DNA of 64,000 nt, from contig CM066737.1 of the NCBI GenBank assembly GCA_033961575.1, forward strand, positions 44,430,771-44,494,770. Direction: 5' to 3'. Every line of letters begins with the position of its first letter. Within the stretch, counting starts at the first letter, position 1. The stretch comes from Aselliscus stoliczkanus (Eukaryota > Chordata > Mammalia > Chiroptera > Hipposideridae). A program made the translations under genes and the position numbers. Shown one piece after another: positions 1-9,980 of this stretch. A model generated the notes under the pieces. The model did no database searches. It was given only the letters and a program-made list of their open reading frames with translations, and was not told where the DNA came from.

Positions 1-886
1 TCTAAAAACAGGTACCCAAGTTTTCATGTATTTATAGATGTTCAATTTTATACCTGCTACTTCTGGAACCTGTACTAAATAGCAAGAACAAACAGTTTGG
101 CGTACACATTCCACCAAGATCATGCTACAACACAATAGCAAATTAATGAATTTATCATATTTGCTGAGAATATTATGGTAGTAAATTTCTTGGAAGGGCA
201 AGCAGAAATAATGCCTGAAACGGAGTATAGAATAATGGCAAGTAGACTTTCTTCCTTTTCCCTGACAGTTTCACCAAAAATAATCACTTTAGTGCTCAAG
301 CACCATGGCCAAACTATCCCATTCTTTTCAGTAAAAGTCATGCTATTTGCCCAGGAGCAAAATTTTATTTGGTTTTTGATAGTGCCCTGGATACTGACAT
401 TCTGCCAGTAAAAATAGTCACAGTCAAATCTAATGTGCATGTAACTATTTGTAGAAGAGACTTAATCTCAACCAAATAATACTCACTAGTTATAATTAAT
501 CCTTCTACACAAAATGCCATACATAGACTACAGATTTTTAGCAAGTGAATCTCAATGATGGCGTCAGACTAGAGACCTTGGACTTCAATGCTGATTGGCT
601 GTATTAAGTCAAGGCGGAACATAATTTGTTTGGCTCCCCACCCCAGGTAGAAAAAAAGGTCAGTAACTTGCTAGATCTAACAGTAGAAATTAAGAATTAG
701 ACTTACAATCCCCAAATTTTAATAATAAACCTGGGTTCATTAGATCATACCACTGAAAAATGAAGTCAGCAATGCAGTCAGTGGTTTTAAATGACGACAT
801 CCCAAGAGAATGAAATGTTGTGGACTGAGAGCCTAGTGATGATCCTGTTTTGACATGAGTTAATAATATTTAAAGAGCTTATGTCC
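1..886. other. AT-rich sequence, no gene recognised
   Basis: No exon, RNA gene or clear repeat could be supported here. A minus-strand reading frame at 120-440 has no family signature and no splice context, so it is treated as chance. If the CpG island at 2500-4260 drives a leftward gene, this stretch would be intronic. Confidence 0.4.
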
Positions 887-1270
887 TAAGAAAAGATGAA
901 ATACTGCCATTTGCAACAATATGGGTGGATCTTGAGATTGTTATGCTAAGCAAAATATGTCAGACAGAAAAATCAAGTACCATATGACTTCACTCATATG
1001 AGGGATATAAAACTGAAAGCAACAAGACAAACAAACAAACAGAAATTCATTGACACAGACAAAAAAGTTTAGTGGTTACCAGAAGGTAACAGGGGAGAGG
1101 GGTGGTAGAAAAGGGAAAAGGGTGTCAAATATATAGTGATTAAAGGAGGACTGACTCTGGGTTGTGAACACACAATGTGATATATAGATGATATATTATA
1201 GAAACGTACACTTGAAAACTATATACTTTTACTAACCAATGTCACTCCAATAAATTTAATTTAAAAAAAA
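887..1270 (+). mobile_element. L1 3' end, 5'-truncated
   Basis: The sequence matches the distal L1 ORF2/3'UTR pattern: CATATGACTTCACTCATATG-like tail of ORF2, then AACACACAATGTGATATATAG and a terminal AATAAA plus A-run. It is flanked by an 11-bp TSD with one mismatch: AGCTTATGTCC at 876-886 and AGTTTATGTCC at 1271-1281. The short length and TSD show a normal 5'-truncated retrotransposition. Confidence 0.85.
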
Positions 1271-1281
1271 AGTTTATGTCC

Positions 1282-2449
1282 CTACCATTTTAACCTAGTT
1301 GGATACTTGTACTCTCACTTTTTTGAGGTTAAATATGAAGAGTTCAATCTAAAATTATCACCTCACTGCCACTGGGGGAAGGAGGAGGTATCTATCCGCC
1401 AGAGTAGTTACCTCCAAACACTCAGGTGCAGTTTAAATCCACTTCCAGCTAATGTGTGTCCCAAGGCTGTCAGAACTATGTGCTTTAAAGTAGTTCTAGT
1501 TTTTAGGCCCAGAATCCCATGCACAGCAGGAAAATGAGTGCTCCAGTCATTCAGAAGTTGCTGCAGTAGACAAATGGTTTTTGGTTAAGGCATACAAAGG
1601 CAAAATCTCTTAAATATTCCCAGTTTCATTGTTAGCTGCCCTAGTTGTTTTCATAGCTGAATTTATGTATTTTTGTAAGTAAGTAAAGCTTTTAAACTCC
1701 CGCCCTCAGAGATTCCTCTTCCCATTTCTATACTCAGCAATACATAATCTGAAGAAAAAAACTGCCAAGTTTTTTTGCAACAGCAACCTTAACTTGGGCC
1801 ACAAGGGCGGGTATTTATTGGTCAAGATGAGAGTTGTTTCAGTGTCTTCTCATTATCCTACCAAACTTTTGACAGGTAAAGACCCAACCAGCTAGATGTC
1901 AAATGTAGTGTCCACTGTTTTTGTGCCTGATTTCTGATCCAATTAATTACAAACCACAAATAACCGACGGCCAACTTTAGTCAAGAGATGATCCACCACC
2001 TTCAAACAGATGCCTAATATAGAGAACACTGCAATTAGAATATAGGCCAGACCCAGGAATATGGACAAAACCTTCTTTTTTTTTAAACACTATCTTATGG
2101 GATATGGCTTCAAATCTATCATTTAGGGATGAAATGTTGCATGAGTAAAAGGACGATTTTCCTAGAAAATAATTAGTAAGATATTTTTAAAATTCAGAGA
2201 AGCCATCACTAGATTGCAGGCCTGTAAGGGAGATACATGTCCCAGCCCTATATTTCAAACACTGATTTTTAAAAAAACTCTTGTTTTTATTTTGGATAAA
2301 ATCTGAGCACCAAATTACCTCTTTGTTTCCTTCAAATCCAAGTAGAATTCCCTTGAGTAGATATTAGTTCACACTCACTTTCTCTTTTTTGTGGCTATAG
2401 TTTTAAGAATATGGGCTTCAGCCATTACATTCCAGTTTTAAAGTCAAAA
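1282..2449. other. Non-repetitive AT-rich sequence
   Basis: No coding exon, RNA gene or recognisable repeat was seen. It may be intron 1 of a gene starting in the downstream CpG island, but nothing here proves that. Confidence 0.35.
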
Positions 2450-2505
2450 TAAGTCACGTCACCATTACCCTAGGGGCATCAGAGACTTGGGGCACGTGAT
2501 GCCCA
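2450..2505. promoter_or_regulatory. CRE-like site and palindromic E-box
   Basis: A CRE/ATF-like GTCACGTCA lies at about 2453-2461. About 30 bp on, a near-palindrome GGGGCACGTGATGCCC carries a canonical CACGTG E-box (bHLH-ZIP factors such as USF/MYC/TFE). They sit at the upstream edge of the CpG-rich stretch, a plausible promoter-proximal position. No expression evidence is available from sequence. Confidence 0.4.
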
Positions 2506-3270
2506 CTGGCAAGCGTGGGACTTCGGCCACTTCGTTGGAATTCACTGGAAACTCTATCTCCAGGATCAAATTTAGGCTCCCAACTACATTGTGACATCCA
2601 GTTAAGTGGAGTACGTGGTTACCTTACAGTAGTTTTTAGTTTCAACTACCTTCCTACCTACTGTGCCGCCAGGCAGTCTCTCTATCCCACCCCCCCATCC
2701 CTCGTAGCAGGCCAGGCACACCCAGCAACCCATCTGTTGGATCCTAAATGACGAGGTTCTCCAACCCAGTTAGTTCTAAACGCAATCGTAGGGACCATAG
2801 ATCAGGTGAAGAGCAAGAAGCATCGCATCAGATCGCGTTAACCCCACCCCACCTCCTCCGTTGGGGTCACCTTCTGCCCAGTAGCGCAGCCAGCCGAGCC
2901 CCCAGCACACCAGAGCAGTATCAGCAGCAGCGGCGGCAAGTTTGGGACTGGCGAGAAGCCAGGGCAGGGATGGTCGGCGACCCCCACCCCGGCCCCTCCT
3001 TAGGGCGCTTAAGTACTGCGGGTGGAGAAAAGTAAACACCGGCAAGTGCAGCTGTGTGGGGGCAGGGGCATTGTACCCCTCTCTAACCGCCCCTTCGGTT
3101 CTGTCTTTCGGGGTCCCGCGAGAGATCCCCGGCCGCCGCTGCCCAGACTACGAGGTCGGGGCTGCAGAGCCAGAGGAGCTGAGAAGGGAGCCGACGGTCG
3201 GTGGGGGTCTGGAGGAGAGGAAAGGACTTAACGGGCCGGGAGATGTTCGGCTACAGAAAGGAAAAAAGTG

Positions 3271-3290
3271 CTTACTCATAGGGAGACGCG
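3271..3290 (-). other. Candidate splice donor (minus strand)
   Basis: The minus strand reads CTATGA then GTAAGC, with the intron starting near 3275. It is one of two good donor-like sites in the island and could end an alternative first exon. Sequence match only. Confidence 0.3.
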
Positions 3291-3484
3291 GTGCGATCGT
3301 GACGCTCTCGCTAAGGGCAAGGCAAACAAGCGGAAGGCGGGCCACCGGAGCCTCGTTCCTTCCCGTGGCCGCGGGACTCCCCAGAGCCCCCAGCTGGCGC
3401 AAGCCCGAGAGGTCCCCTGGGGCTGCCGGGCGGGAGCTGGAGGCGTCGCAGGCTGCCGGCTCCGGGATTTCCTGAGTTCGGAGC

Positions 3485-3520
3485 TGGGCGGCGGTGGGGC
3501 GGGGTGGGAGTGGGGGAAGG
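3485..3520 (+). promoter_or_regulatory. G-rich cluster, potential G-quadruplex
   Basis: Runs of G in the order GGG, GG, GGGG, GGGG, GGG, GGGGG separated by one to three bases meet the usual G4 pattern. Such tracts are common in CpG-island promoters, often with Sp1-type GGGCGG boxes, of which one is present here. Confidence 0.45.
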
Positions 3521-3932
3521 TGGCAATAGCTGGCGAAGGACGACAGAGGGAAGTTAGGCGTTCGGTTTCCACTTCGGGGCGGCCACCACGGAAAGGAAGG
3601 GCAGGGTTTGGCGTCAAGGACTCCAGCCCAAGGTTGGCAACAAGTTAGCTGCAACTACTAAGAAAGCACAATCTCTATAGTGAAGAGCAGAAAACGTGGT
3701 TGCGGCGGGTGCTGTTCGTGGGGAACACTGTCCCTCCCACCTATCCCTGATGGGACCGATCGCTTTGGCGCCTAAGGGCTAGGGCTGAGATTTCTCCAGG
3801 CCCCCCTCTGCCCGTCTTTCGTGCTAGGCACGTTCCTGCTGAGGTTCTTGGAGATGCTCTCTGAGACCTAGACCCACTCCTGCCCACGCCCGGGCAACCC
3901 CTCCTCCCCTCCTCGTGCCGACAAAGCACTTA

Positions 3933-4060
3933 CATAAAGTCTCCGAGTACCGGATCTCTCCCGACAGCCTCCCACCGACGCGCTCAAACTTCTGCCTCCC
4001 GAAATCTTTGCGGCTGCGATTCTAAAGCCTGCGCTCCCTCCCCTCCGGCCATCCCCTCAG
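3933..4060 (-). other. Candidate first exon with donor site (minus strand)
   Basis: On the minus strand the sequence ends GACTTTAT then GTAAGTGC, a near-consensus donor at about 3933. It lies about 140 bp downstream of the CCAATTGG box. A 5'UTR-type first exon of about 100-130 nt would fit. No ATG-led frame of note is present, so it would be non-coding. This is inference from motif spacing. Confidence 0.35.
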
Positions 4061-4073
4061 CCCTTCTGCCGCC

Positions 4074-4236
4074 GCCAATTGGCTCGAGTGTGCGTGCAGT
4101 AGGCCTGGGAACCAGGAAGGGGATTGGGCCACGAGCCTGTCACATCAACTGGGTGGGGAGCTGGGGGAATAATCACCAGGTTGGGAGCCCGGAGGGATGG
4201 GGACTGGAACCGTGCGGCTGGGAGCTGAGATTGGTC
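4074..4236 (-). promoter_or_regulatory. Cluster of CCAAT boxes
   Basis: CCAATTGG lies at about 4075-4083, GGATTGGG at about 4119-4126 and GATTGGTC at about 4229-4236. All read as CCAAT on the minus strand. NF-Y sites commonly lie 60-150 bp upstream of CpG-island start sites, so the cluster supports minus-strand initiation near 4000. The first box is palindromic and cannot set direction alone. Confidence 0.45.
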
Positions 4237-4282
4237 CCCCGCCGATGCTTCTCCCTCTCCCTGATTTAGAGATTAGAAAGGT

Positions 4283-4340
4283 CCACAGTGCCTGGCTCAG
4301 AGTACTGTTCAAAAAAATGTGGACTGAATGAAAACATGGG
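4283..4340 (+). repeat. L2 3'-end remnant
   Basis: CACAGTGCCTGGCTCAGAGT followed by a degraded ATGTGGACTGAATGAA matches the conserved 3' end of LINE-2 (CACAGTGCCTGGCACATAG...GAATGAAT). An old, short relic. Confidence 0.6.
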
Positions 4341-5700
4341 AACGTCAGGAATGAGAGTTTGCCACCAAATCCCTATTTAAGTCTAAGGAGGGTACAGTTT
4401 CTAACCGGAATCGTGAGGAGAATCTCGGCATGGGAAGGGACATTTCTAGTAGTTTCGTCTGCTCCACTCAGTTCAGGTGCAGAACAGCGTAGAGGGAAAA
4501 CTTCAGCAATTTCCCCTCTCGTTAGGAGGTCCTGGGGAGCAGAATATGGACAGGACGCGGCTCTCATGCCTTTGGCTTCTTGCCAAGTAAACTGTTGACC
4601 AAAATCACCTGTCTTGTATGTTTGTGCATGTGGAAAGGGGTGAGAGGTGGAGGTGGCAATGGATGGTGGAAGTGACGTGCTTCCACTCGTTTGACTGGAA
4701 ACGGACGTCATTTATCATAAGTCTCCCTTCACCAGAGAAAACTTGGAGATATGCCCCTGCTTCCCAGAGTACCTTTTTTTCTTTTTTGCGCACGAGATTT
4801 GCCTCCAAGTCATAGCTGAACTGTTTCATTAGCACACGTGGAGGTGTGCCCTCCTTATCTGCATTCCGATCCTTTGGCTCACTCCAAGTCGAAAATCAGC
4901 TCCGAAGTCACCCCCACTTCCGAGGGCCAGAGTTTGAGTGATTCTCCAGGGTTAGGTCAAGAGATTGCCTTGTGGGACAGCTATAGAAGATGATGTCTAA
5001 GGCATTTCCTGAACCAGTCAGAACCATTTTGTTCAGGAATTGTATGCTTGGAAAATTCTAAATAGAATTTAAAATTGGTTCAGTTACATTCCATTTTACG
5101 TGCATTTTAGAAAAAATGCTAAGTTGAGTGGCATAAAAATTGGAATGCTCTTGTAAAGGAACGCCCTCCACTTCATCTCCTGTTATGAGTTTCTTTAGAG
5201 AAATTAACCTTTAGTCAGTGCCAGGGCTTCTTAATGAGAAGGAATGCGGGTGTGTGTGGGGGGGAATCCCGGGGGGTTCATATACTACCTAAAGGCTAGA
5301 CAAGCAGAGAAGAGCTTGGCACTGGGGAAAAAAATCCTCGTTAAATATTAATTAATGATTAATCAACTGGAAAAACTTATGAAAGGCACAGGAAGGTGGA
5401 AAAGAAATGAGAGGGCAATCATGGTTTCAGAAACATTAAACTTCTGTTACGACAGATTTTGTACTGGGCCAGGTTTGGGTCAAGCACTAAAATACCAATT
5501 TCAGCATGTTGGTGTTAGGTTGACATACAGTGCACTGCCATACACATTCACAATAGGCTCCAGAATGAGATTTCTGGTTTTCAACAATTGGCCCAAGGTA
5601 TGGTTTCTGGAATTCTTTACATAAAATTTCTAGATATACCAAATATGGTACTTCATTTTTCTACTTTTTATGGTGTCTGCTAGTCACCACTAAAGAACTT
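4341..5700. other. Unique sequence, no gene recognised
   Basis: No clear repeat or exon. A G-rich patch (GTGGGGGGGAATCCCGGGGG) is at about 5255-5277 and a CACGTG E-box near 4835. Short frames here have no supporting features. Confidence 0.35.
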
Positions 5701-5714
5701 CCACCTGCTTTTAA

Positions 5715-6219
5715 ATTTTTTAAAAAGATTTTATTGGGGATTTCAGAGAGGGGAACAGTGTTGGGGAATTGGGGAAGGGGACCAGCCAAGTTGTTGTTCT
5801 TCAGTCTTGGTTATGGAGGGTGCCAGTCGCCATCTGGCTTCCCGTGGGCAGCTCGCCACCTCTACACTCAAGGTGCTGTGTTCAATCTTCGTTGCGAGTG
5901 GGCATAGCTACCATCCCATGCGGGAGTCAAACCAGCAGCCTTGTTGTTAAGAGCGCATGCCCTATTCACTGAGCCATCCAGGCGGCAGCTCAGCTCAAGG
6001 TGCCAAGTTCAACCTTAGTTGCAGGTGGGCATAGCCCACCATCAAACAGGCAATCTTGTTGATACACCTGCTGAGCCATCCTGCCACCTGTTGGCAGCTC
6101 AGTGACAGCTCAGATCGGTTGCAGCATCACTGGCCCATGTGGGAATTGAACCGGCTTCCCTGTTGTTCAGAGTTCCTGCCCTAAGCCAACTCTTAACCAA
6201 CTGAGCCACTCGGCCAGCC
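5715..6219 (-). mobile_element. Trimeric tRNA-derived SINE, full length
   Basis: Flanked by a perfect 14-bp TSD, CCACCTGCTTTTAA, at 5701-5714 and 6220-6233. Read on the minus strand it has three tRNA-like units in series, each with an A-box-like GGNNGGATGGCTCAG or GGCCGAGTGGCTCAG. The first and third also have a B-box-like GGTTCAATTCCC or GGTTTGACTCCC. A unique tail follows, ending CCCCAATAAAATCTTTTT and then A's. The AATAAA plus TCTTTT end is the mark of T+ SINEs (pol III terminator plus polyadenylation signal). Linker phrases (GGCACCTTGAGCTGAGCTGC, ACTGAAGAACAACAACTTGG) recall the Rhin-1 group. Confidence 0.85.
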
Positions 6220-6511
6220 CCACCTGCTTTTAAGTTTAAATTTACAGACTTAGCAATAACATGAAGAGACTCTACAAGCTAAGTTTTCAAGTATGGATAT
6301 ATTTATCTGAATTACTTAATATTCTGTTTTAGTTAGTTTTTCAAGTTGTAGAATTTAGAATAACTCAAAATATTAAGAATCCTATTCATATGCAATTATG
6401 CTTTCCTGTTTCTTAGTCAAAAAAGCTTACATAAAAGCTTTACATTAATAAAAGTCTTCATTCACCACTAACACTGAGGATGTCAGCATTCAGCAAGAGG
6501 TTTTTGTGTTC

Positions 6512-6538
6512 TTTTGTTTGTTTGTTTGTTTGTTTGTC
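6512..6538 (+). repeat. (TTTG)n microsatellite
   Basis: About six tandem TTTG units. A simple repeat with no linked element. Confidence 0.85.
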
Positions 6539-6652
6539 AAGAAATGTCACATTAGTGGAAGTGCAGTGGTCCATAGTTTCAAAGCTGCAGGGTGGTACTC
6601 TTTCTTATTGCCTCAGAAATTTCCAACAGGTAAAAGATGCCTTACCCAAAAA

Positions 6653-6655
<3 letters not shown>

Positions 6656-6723
<68 letters not shown>

Positions 6724-6726
6724 ATC
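6656..6726. repeat. (TA)n microsatellite
   Basis: About 70 bp of almost pure TA with one TTTA interruption. It produces artificial Tyr-Ile reading frames, which should be ignored. Confidence 0.95.
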
Positions 6727-7278
6727 TTTCACAAATCCTTTGAATCAATAGCCCAAAAGTTTTTGCCCCTTTCTTCCTTCTCCAATTTTCAATCCCATGA
6801 TATTGTAATAAATAACTTCAAATCATTATCACAAAATTTTGAAAACCGTTTCTTCTTCCTGTACTCCTCTGATGTCATAAGAGGCGCCAGTTTTCCACTT
6901 AGGTTTTATCTCTGTCCAATCCACCTTTTTTTCCTCTTTTTTTATAAGCACATTTTCCCTTTCTTTGCTCTTTTTCCTATAGCTCCACCTAACACTCAAC
7001 CCATTCCAGTTCACAATTTATCACGTGCATATATTCTGAGGTTTTTTTTCTTGAAATAGTCTCAGAATAAATTATGTTTCTTTTTTATCCATTTTTAGAG
7101 CCTCCTTTTTATAGTCTATGTGAATTAAATGTGAATTTGCTACAGAACCATTATTTAACAGAAGAAATCAAGAGTCTTGATGAATTCAATACTAAATAAT
7201 TTCTTGTAATTCACCTAATTGTTTTCTCAATGTCTAAAAGTATAATTGTGTACCAATCTACGTTAACTAATTGCTTCT

Positions 7279-7738
7279 TTTTTAAAAAAAGATTTTATTG
7301 AAGAATTGGGGGAGGGGAACAGCGTTAGGGAATCGGGGAAGGGAAACCGAAAAGTTGCTGTCCTCTTGTTCTTCAGTCTAGTTGTGGAGGACATTGCTTC
7401 ACTGGCCCATGTTGGTATCATCATTGCTCTCTTCTTGGGTGAGGCAGATCGGTCACCGGCCTCTGGACAGCCGCTCACAGTGGCTCTTGGCAGCTCACAC
7501 CAGCTGCCAGCCACTCACGCTAGCTGCCAGCCACTCTCTGTAGCCCATGGCAGCCCACTGCAGCAGGGGCTGCAGCTATGCCGTCCCGGGGACTCACAGC
7601 CCCCCAGCTCCAGGTGGAGCTGTTGTTCACCATCTTAGCTGTAGAGGGCAGTGTCACTGGCCCTCATATGTGGGATCCGAACCGGGGCCACTGGCATCCA
7701 AAGCCAGCTCTTAACCAACTCGCCACTCGGCCAGCCCT
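7279..7738 (-). mobile_element. Long SINE (tRNA head plus about 350-bp body)
   Basis: Flanked by an 11-bp TSD, TAATTGCTTCT, at 7268-7278 and 7739-7749. On the minus strand: tRNA-like head, then TCTACAGCTAAGATGGTGAA, an internal stretch of short repeats of the type GTGAGYGGCTGGCAGC, CTGCCTCACCCAAGAAGAG, and the shared tail ending AATAAAATCTTTTT. The internal short repeats vary in number between copies and are a good subfamily marker. Confidence 0.85.
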
Positions 7739-9288
7739 TAATTGCTTCTCAAGTTGTCAATTTATTTCCAGGAACCAATCTATTTTTCTGTCCTGTTATG
7801 GTTTATATGATAATTCTATTCCATATTATGATATTTTGGATTCTGGGACTGAAACTAGATTCCTCTTTTTATTCACCATGTTACATCTTGTTGAAAATAC
7901 AACTTAATAGCCACAGCAAATAGTAATATGAATTTTTAAAAATTAAGTGTGATTTTAAATGTTTCTTTTATCCTTAAAATATTAGGCATGGTGGAAATCT
8001 TGATAGACCTGGAAAATTCTTAAATTTTTTTGATCCGGAATTTAAGCATTTCAACAGTTATTTCCATTGTTTACTGTGTGAGGGATGTTTTCATGTTTCC
8101 AACTCGAAATGTACACATGTATTACATGTGAATGTTAGTTTTTTGAATAGGCACTTTCAAATATTTTTCAAGCCTTAGAGGTTACTATCAATCTGAATTT
8201 CTGCTAATGCATTCCAATTGTCTTACAAATATATTTTCGTAATGAAATTATTGTGATATGTCCAAGGGTATGTTCAGATTTTTACTTGTTAAAAAAAGGC
8301 AAAAAAATCAAATGAAATGTCTTTACTAGGATTGGGACATATTTGATTACCATTAACCTTTTATTATGTACATCCAATGAAAGTAACTTATCATCACTGG
8401 AAATGCTCAAAATTAAAATATTTTTCACTGTTTTTTTTTTGTCTGTTAAATATGTAATTAGTTGACAATATTCTTTTAAGTGCCTGTTATGTTTTCAACA
8501 TTGAATTAAGTATTATAAGCAACATAGAAAAATTATGATCTCAACATACATGGAATTAATTGTCTAATAATAATTCAATAGCAAAACCAACATATATGAA
8601 ATAATGAGGAAACAATTCAAGATAGGATATATAAGGGATGCTGTAGGAATTCTGAAAAGAATATGGATGTTTGCGCTGAAGCAGTGAAAGAAGGCATGAA
8701 GGTTGTTTTGATGTCATCTATTTAATCTATTTTAAAAATAAAATATTTGTTAGACTTACTTTAGAGATTGAAAAGTGTTCCAAATTTTGTTTTATAATGA
8801 TTAAACTGCAAGCTACAGAAGGTCTTTCTTTTGGTTACAGCAATTCTGACAATTACTTTAGATACAGCCATATTAATTACCCCCCCCATGAGGTTTACAT
8901 AACTAACTGGCACATGTCACATTTTGTTTTTAGAGGAAAAATGAGCACAACTGTAAATCACAGGACCAGGTAGGGGAGTGCACTGGCCTACATACATATC
9001 TTGACTTTACCCTTTTGTGTGTCTGGGTTATAAAAGCATTCTTTTGGAGGAAATAGTCAACCTAAATCTTCATCAGACTGTAATTGCAAATATTGGAGGT
9101 TTCTTATGAAAGAGTCTGTTAAAGATATACTAGAGGTCCTTCAGAGTTAATTGTAGAGCATATTTCAAAATTCATAAGGGTTATCCATAATTTTCCACAC
9201 TACTAATCAGGTTCCTAAAGAAACAGTCATGTTATGTTTGAATCCCGGATATGTTAGGCCAGATTTTGGTGAATTTAGAAATGTTTGC

Positions 9289-9290
<2 letters not shown>
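7739..9290. other. AT-rich sequence with possible old L2 relic
   Basis: No gene. Around 8465-8580 there is weak similarity to the reverse of the L2 3' region. Otherwise nothing recognisable. Confidence 0.3.
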
Positions 9291-9334
<44 letters not shown>

Positions 9335-9366
9335 AAAAAGGGAGGGAAGGGGAGAGAGAGGGAGAA
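9291..9366 (+). repeat. (TG)n followed by GA-rich tract
   Basis: About 21 TG units at 9291-9332, then a purine-rich GGGAGGGAAGGGGAGAGAG tract to 9366. Confidence 0.95.
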
Positions 9367-9402
9367 CCTATAATCAGATTTTAAAATGATATAAATATTT
9401 GA

Positions 9403-9513
9403 TGGGCTGGCCGAGTGGAGTGGTGGTTGGGAGCTGGCTTGGGACGCCAGCTGCCCCGGTTCAGGTCCCACATATGAGGGTCAGTGACACTGCCCTCTTA
9501 AAAAGGAAAAAGA
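9403..9513 (+). mobile_element. Short SINE (head plus A-tail)
   Basis: Typical short subtype: GGCTGGCCGAGTGG head, GGTTCAGGTCCC B-box, CACATATGAGG...CAGTGACACTGCCCTC, then an A-rich tail. It is directly abutted by a second copy. Confidence 0.9.
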
Positions 9514-9622
9514 GGGCCGGCCGAGTGGCGCGGTGGTTAAGCGCTGGCTTGGGAAGCCAGTGGCCCCGGTTTGGGTCCCACATATGAGGGCCAGTGACAC
9601 TGCCCTCTAAAAACAAAAAAAG
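9514..9622 (+). mobile_element. Short SINE, second of a head-to-tail pair
   Basis: Begins GGGCCGGCCGAGTGGCGCGG right after the tail of the previous copy and ends with an A-rich tail before L1 sequence at 9623. No clean TSD separates the two, so the second either inserted into the tail of the first or the pair moved together. Confidence 0.9.
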
Positions 9623-9980
9623 AGATTGATAGTGTTACAACATGGATGAACTTTGAAAACATTATGCTAAGTGAAAGAAGCCAGTTACTAAAGACCACAT
9701 ATTGTATGATTTCATTTATATGAAAAGTACAAAAAGGGAAAATCCGTATAGGCGGAAAAATTGTTGTTGCCAAACGCGAGGGGGAAGAAGGGGCAAATTT
9801 GGAGGAAAATGGTGAGTTAATACTAACAGAGTTCCCTTTTCGGGTCATGAAAATGTCCTAAAATAGATTATAGTGATGGTTGCACAACTCTGTAAGTACA
9901 CTAAAAACTACTGAACTGTACCATTTAAGCAGGTGAATTGCATGGTATTGTATGTCATATATCTCAATAAAGCTGGCATT
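9623..9980 (+). mobile_element. Old L1 3' end
   Basis: Contains ORF2-end phrases (AACATGGATGAACTTTGAAA, ATTATGCTAAGTGAAAGAAG) and an older 3'UTR (GATGGTTGCACAACTCTG, ACTGAACTGTACC). It ends at CAATAAAGCTG. This is an L1MA/MB-like older subfamily, different from the younger L1s nearby. Confidence 0.75.

Larger units (their letters stand above)
2500..4260. promoter_or_regulatory. CpG island, probable promoter of an unidentified gene
   Basis: This is the only non-repeat stretch that is clearly GC-rich and CpG-rich (densest about 2900-4100), in a window otherwise AT-rich and CpG-poor. It contains no SINE or L1 sequence, unlike the GC-rich L1 5'UTRs elsewhere. CCAAT boxes read on the minus strand and two minus-strand splice-donor-like sites suggest leftward transcription. 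Open frames of up to 177 codons run through it on both strands, but GC-rich DNA gives such frames by chance and none resembles a known protein. The gene is not identified and could lie left of the window. Confidence 0.7.

Noticed and set aside
120..440. 106-codon minus-strand frame overlapped by a 78-codon plus frame
   Set aside because: No domain, no splice sites of note, and opposing frames. Probably chance.
2942..3654. Frames of 113-177 codons in the CpG island
   Set aside because: They overlap in several frames on both strands, are rich in Pro/Arg/Gly as GC-rich DNA gives, and resemble no known protein.
9403..9622. tRNA-like sequences
   Set aside because: A- and B-boxes are present, but there is no proper cloverleaf acceptor stem or 3' end. 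The A-tails and TSDs of this family show SINEs, not tRNA genes.
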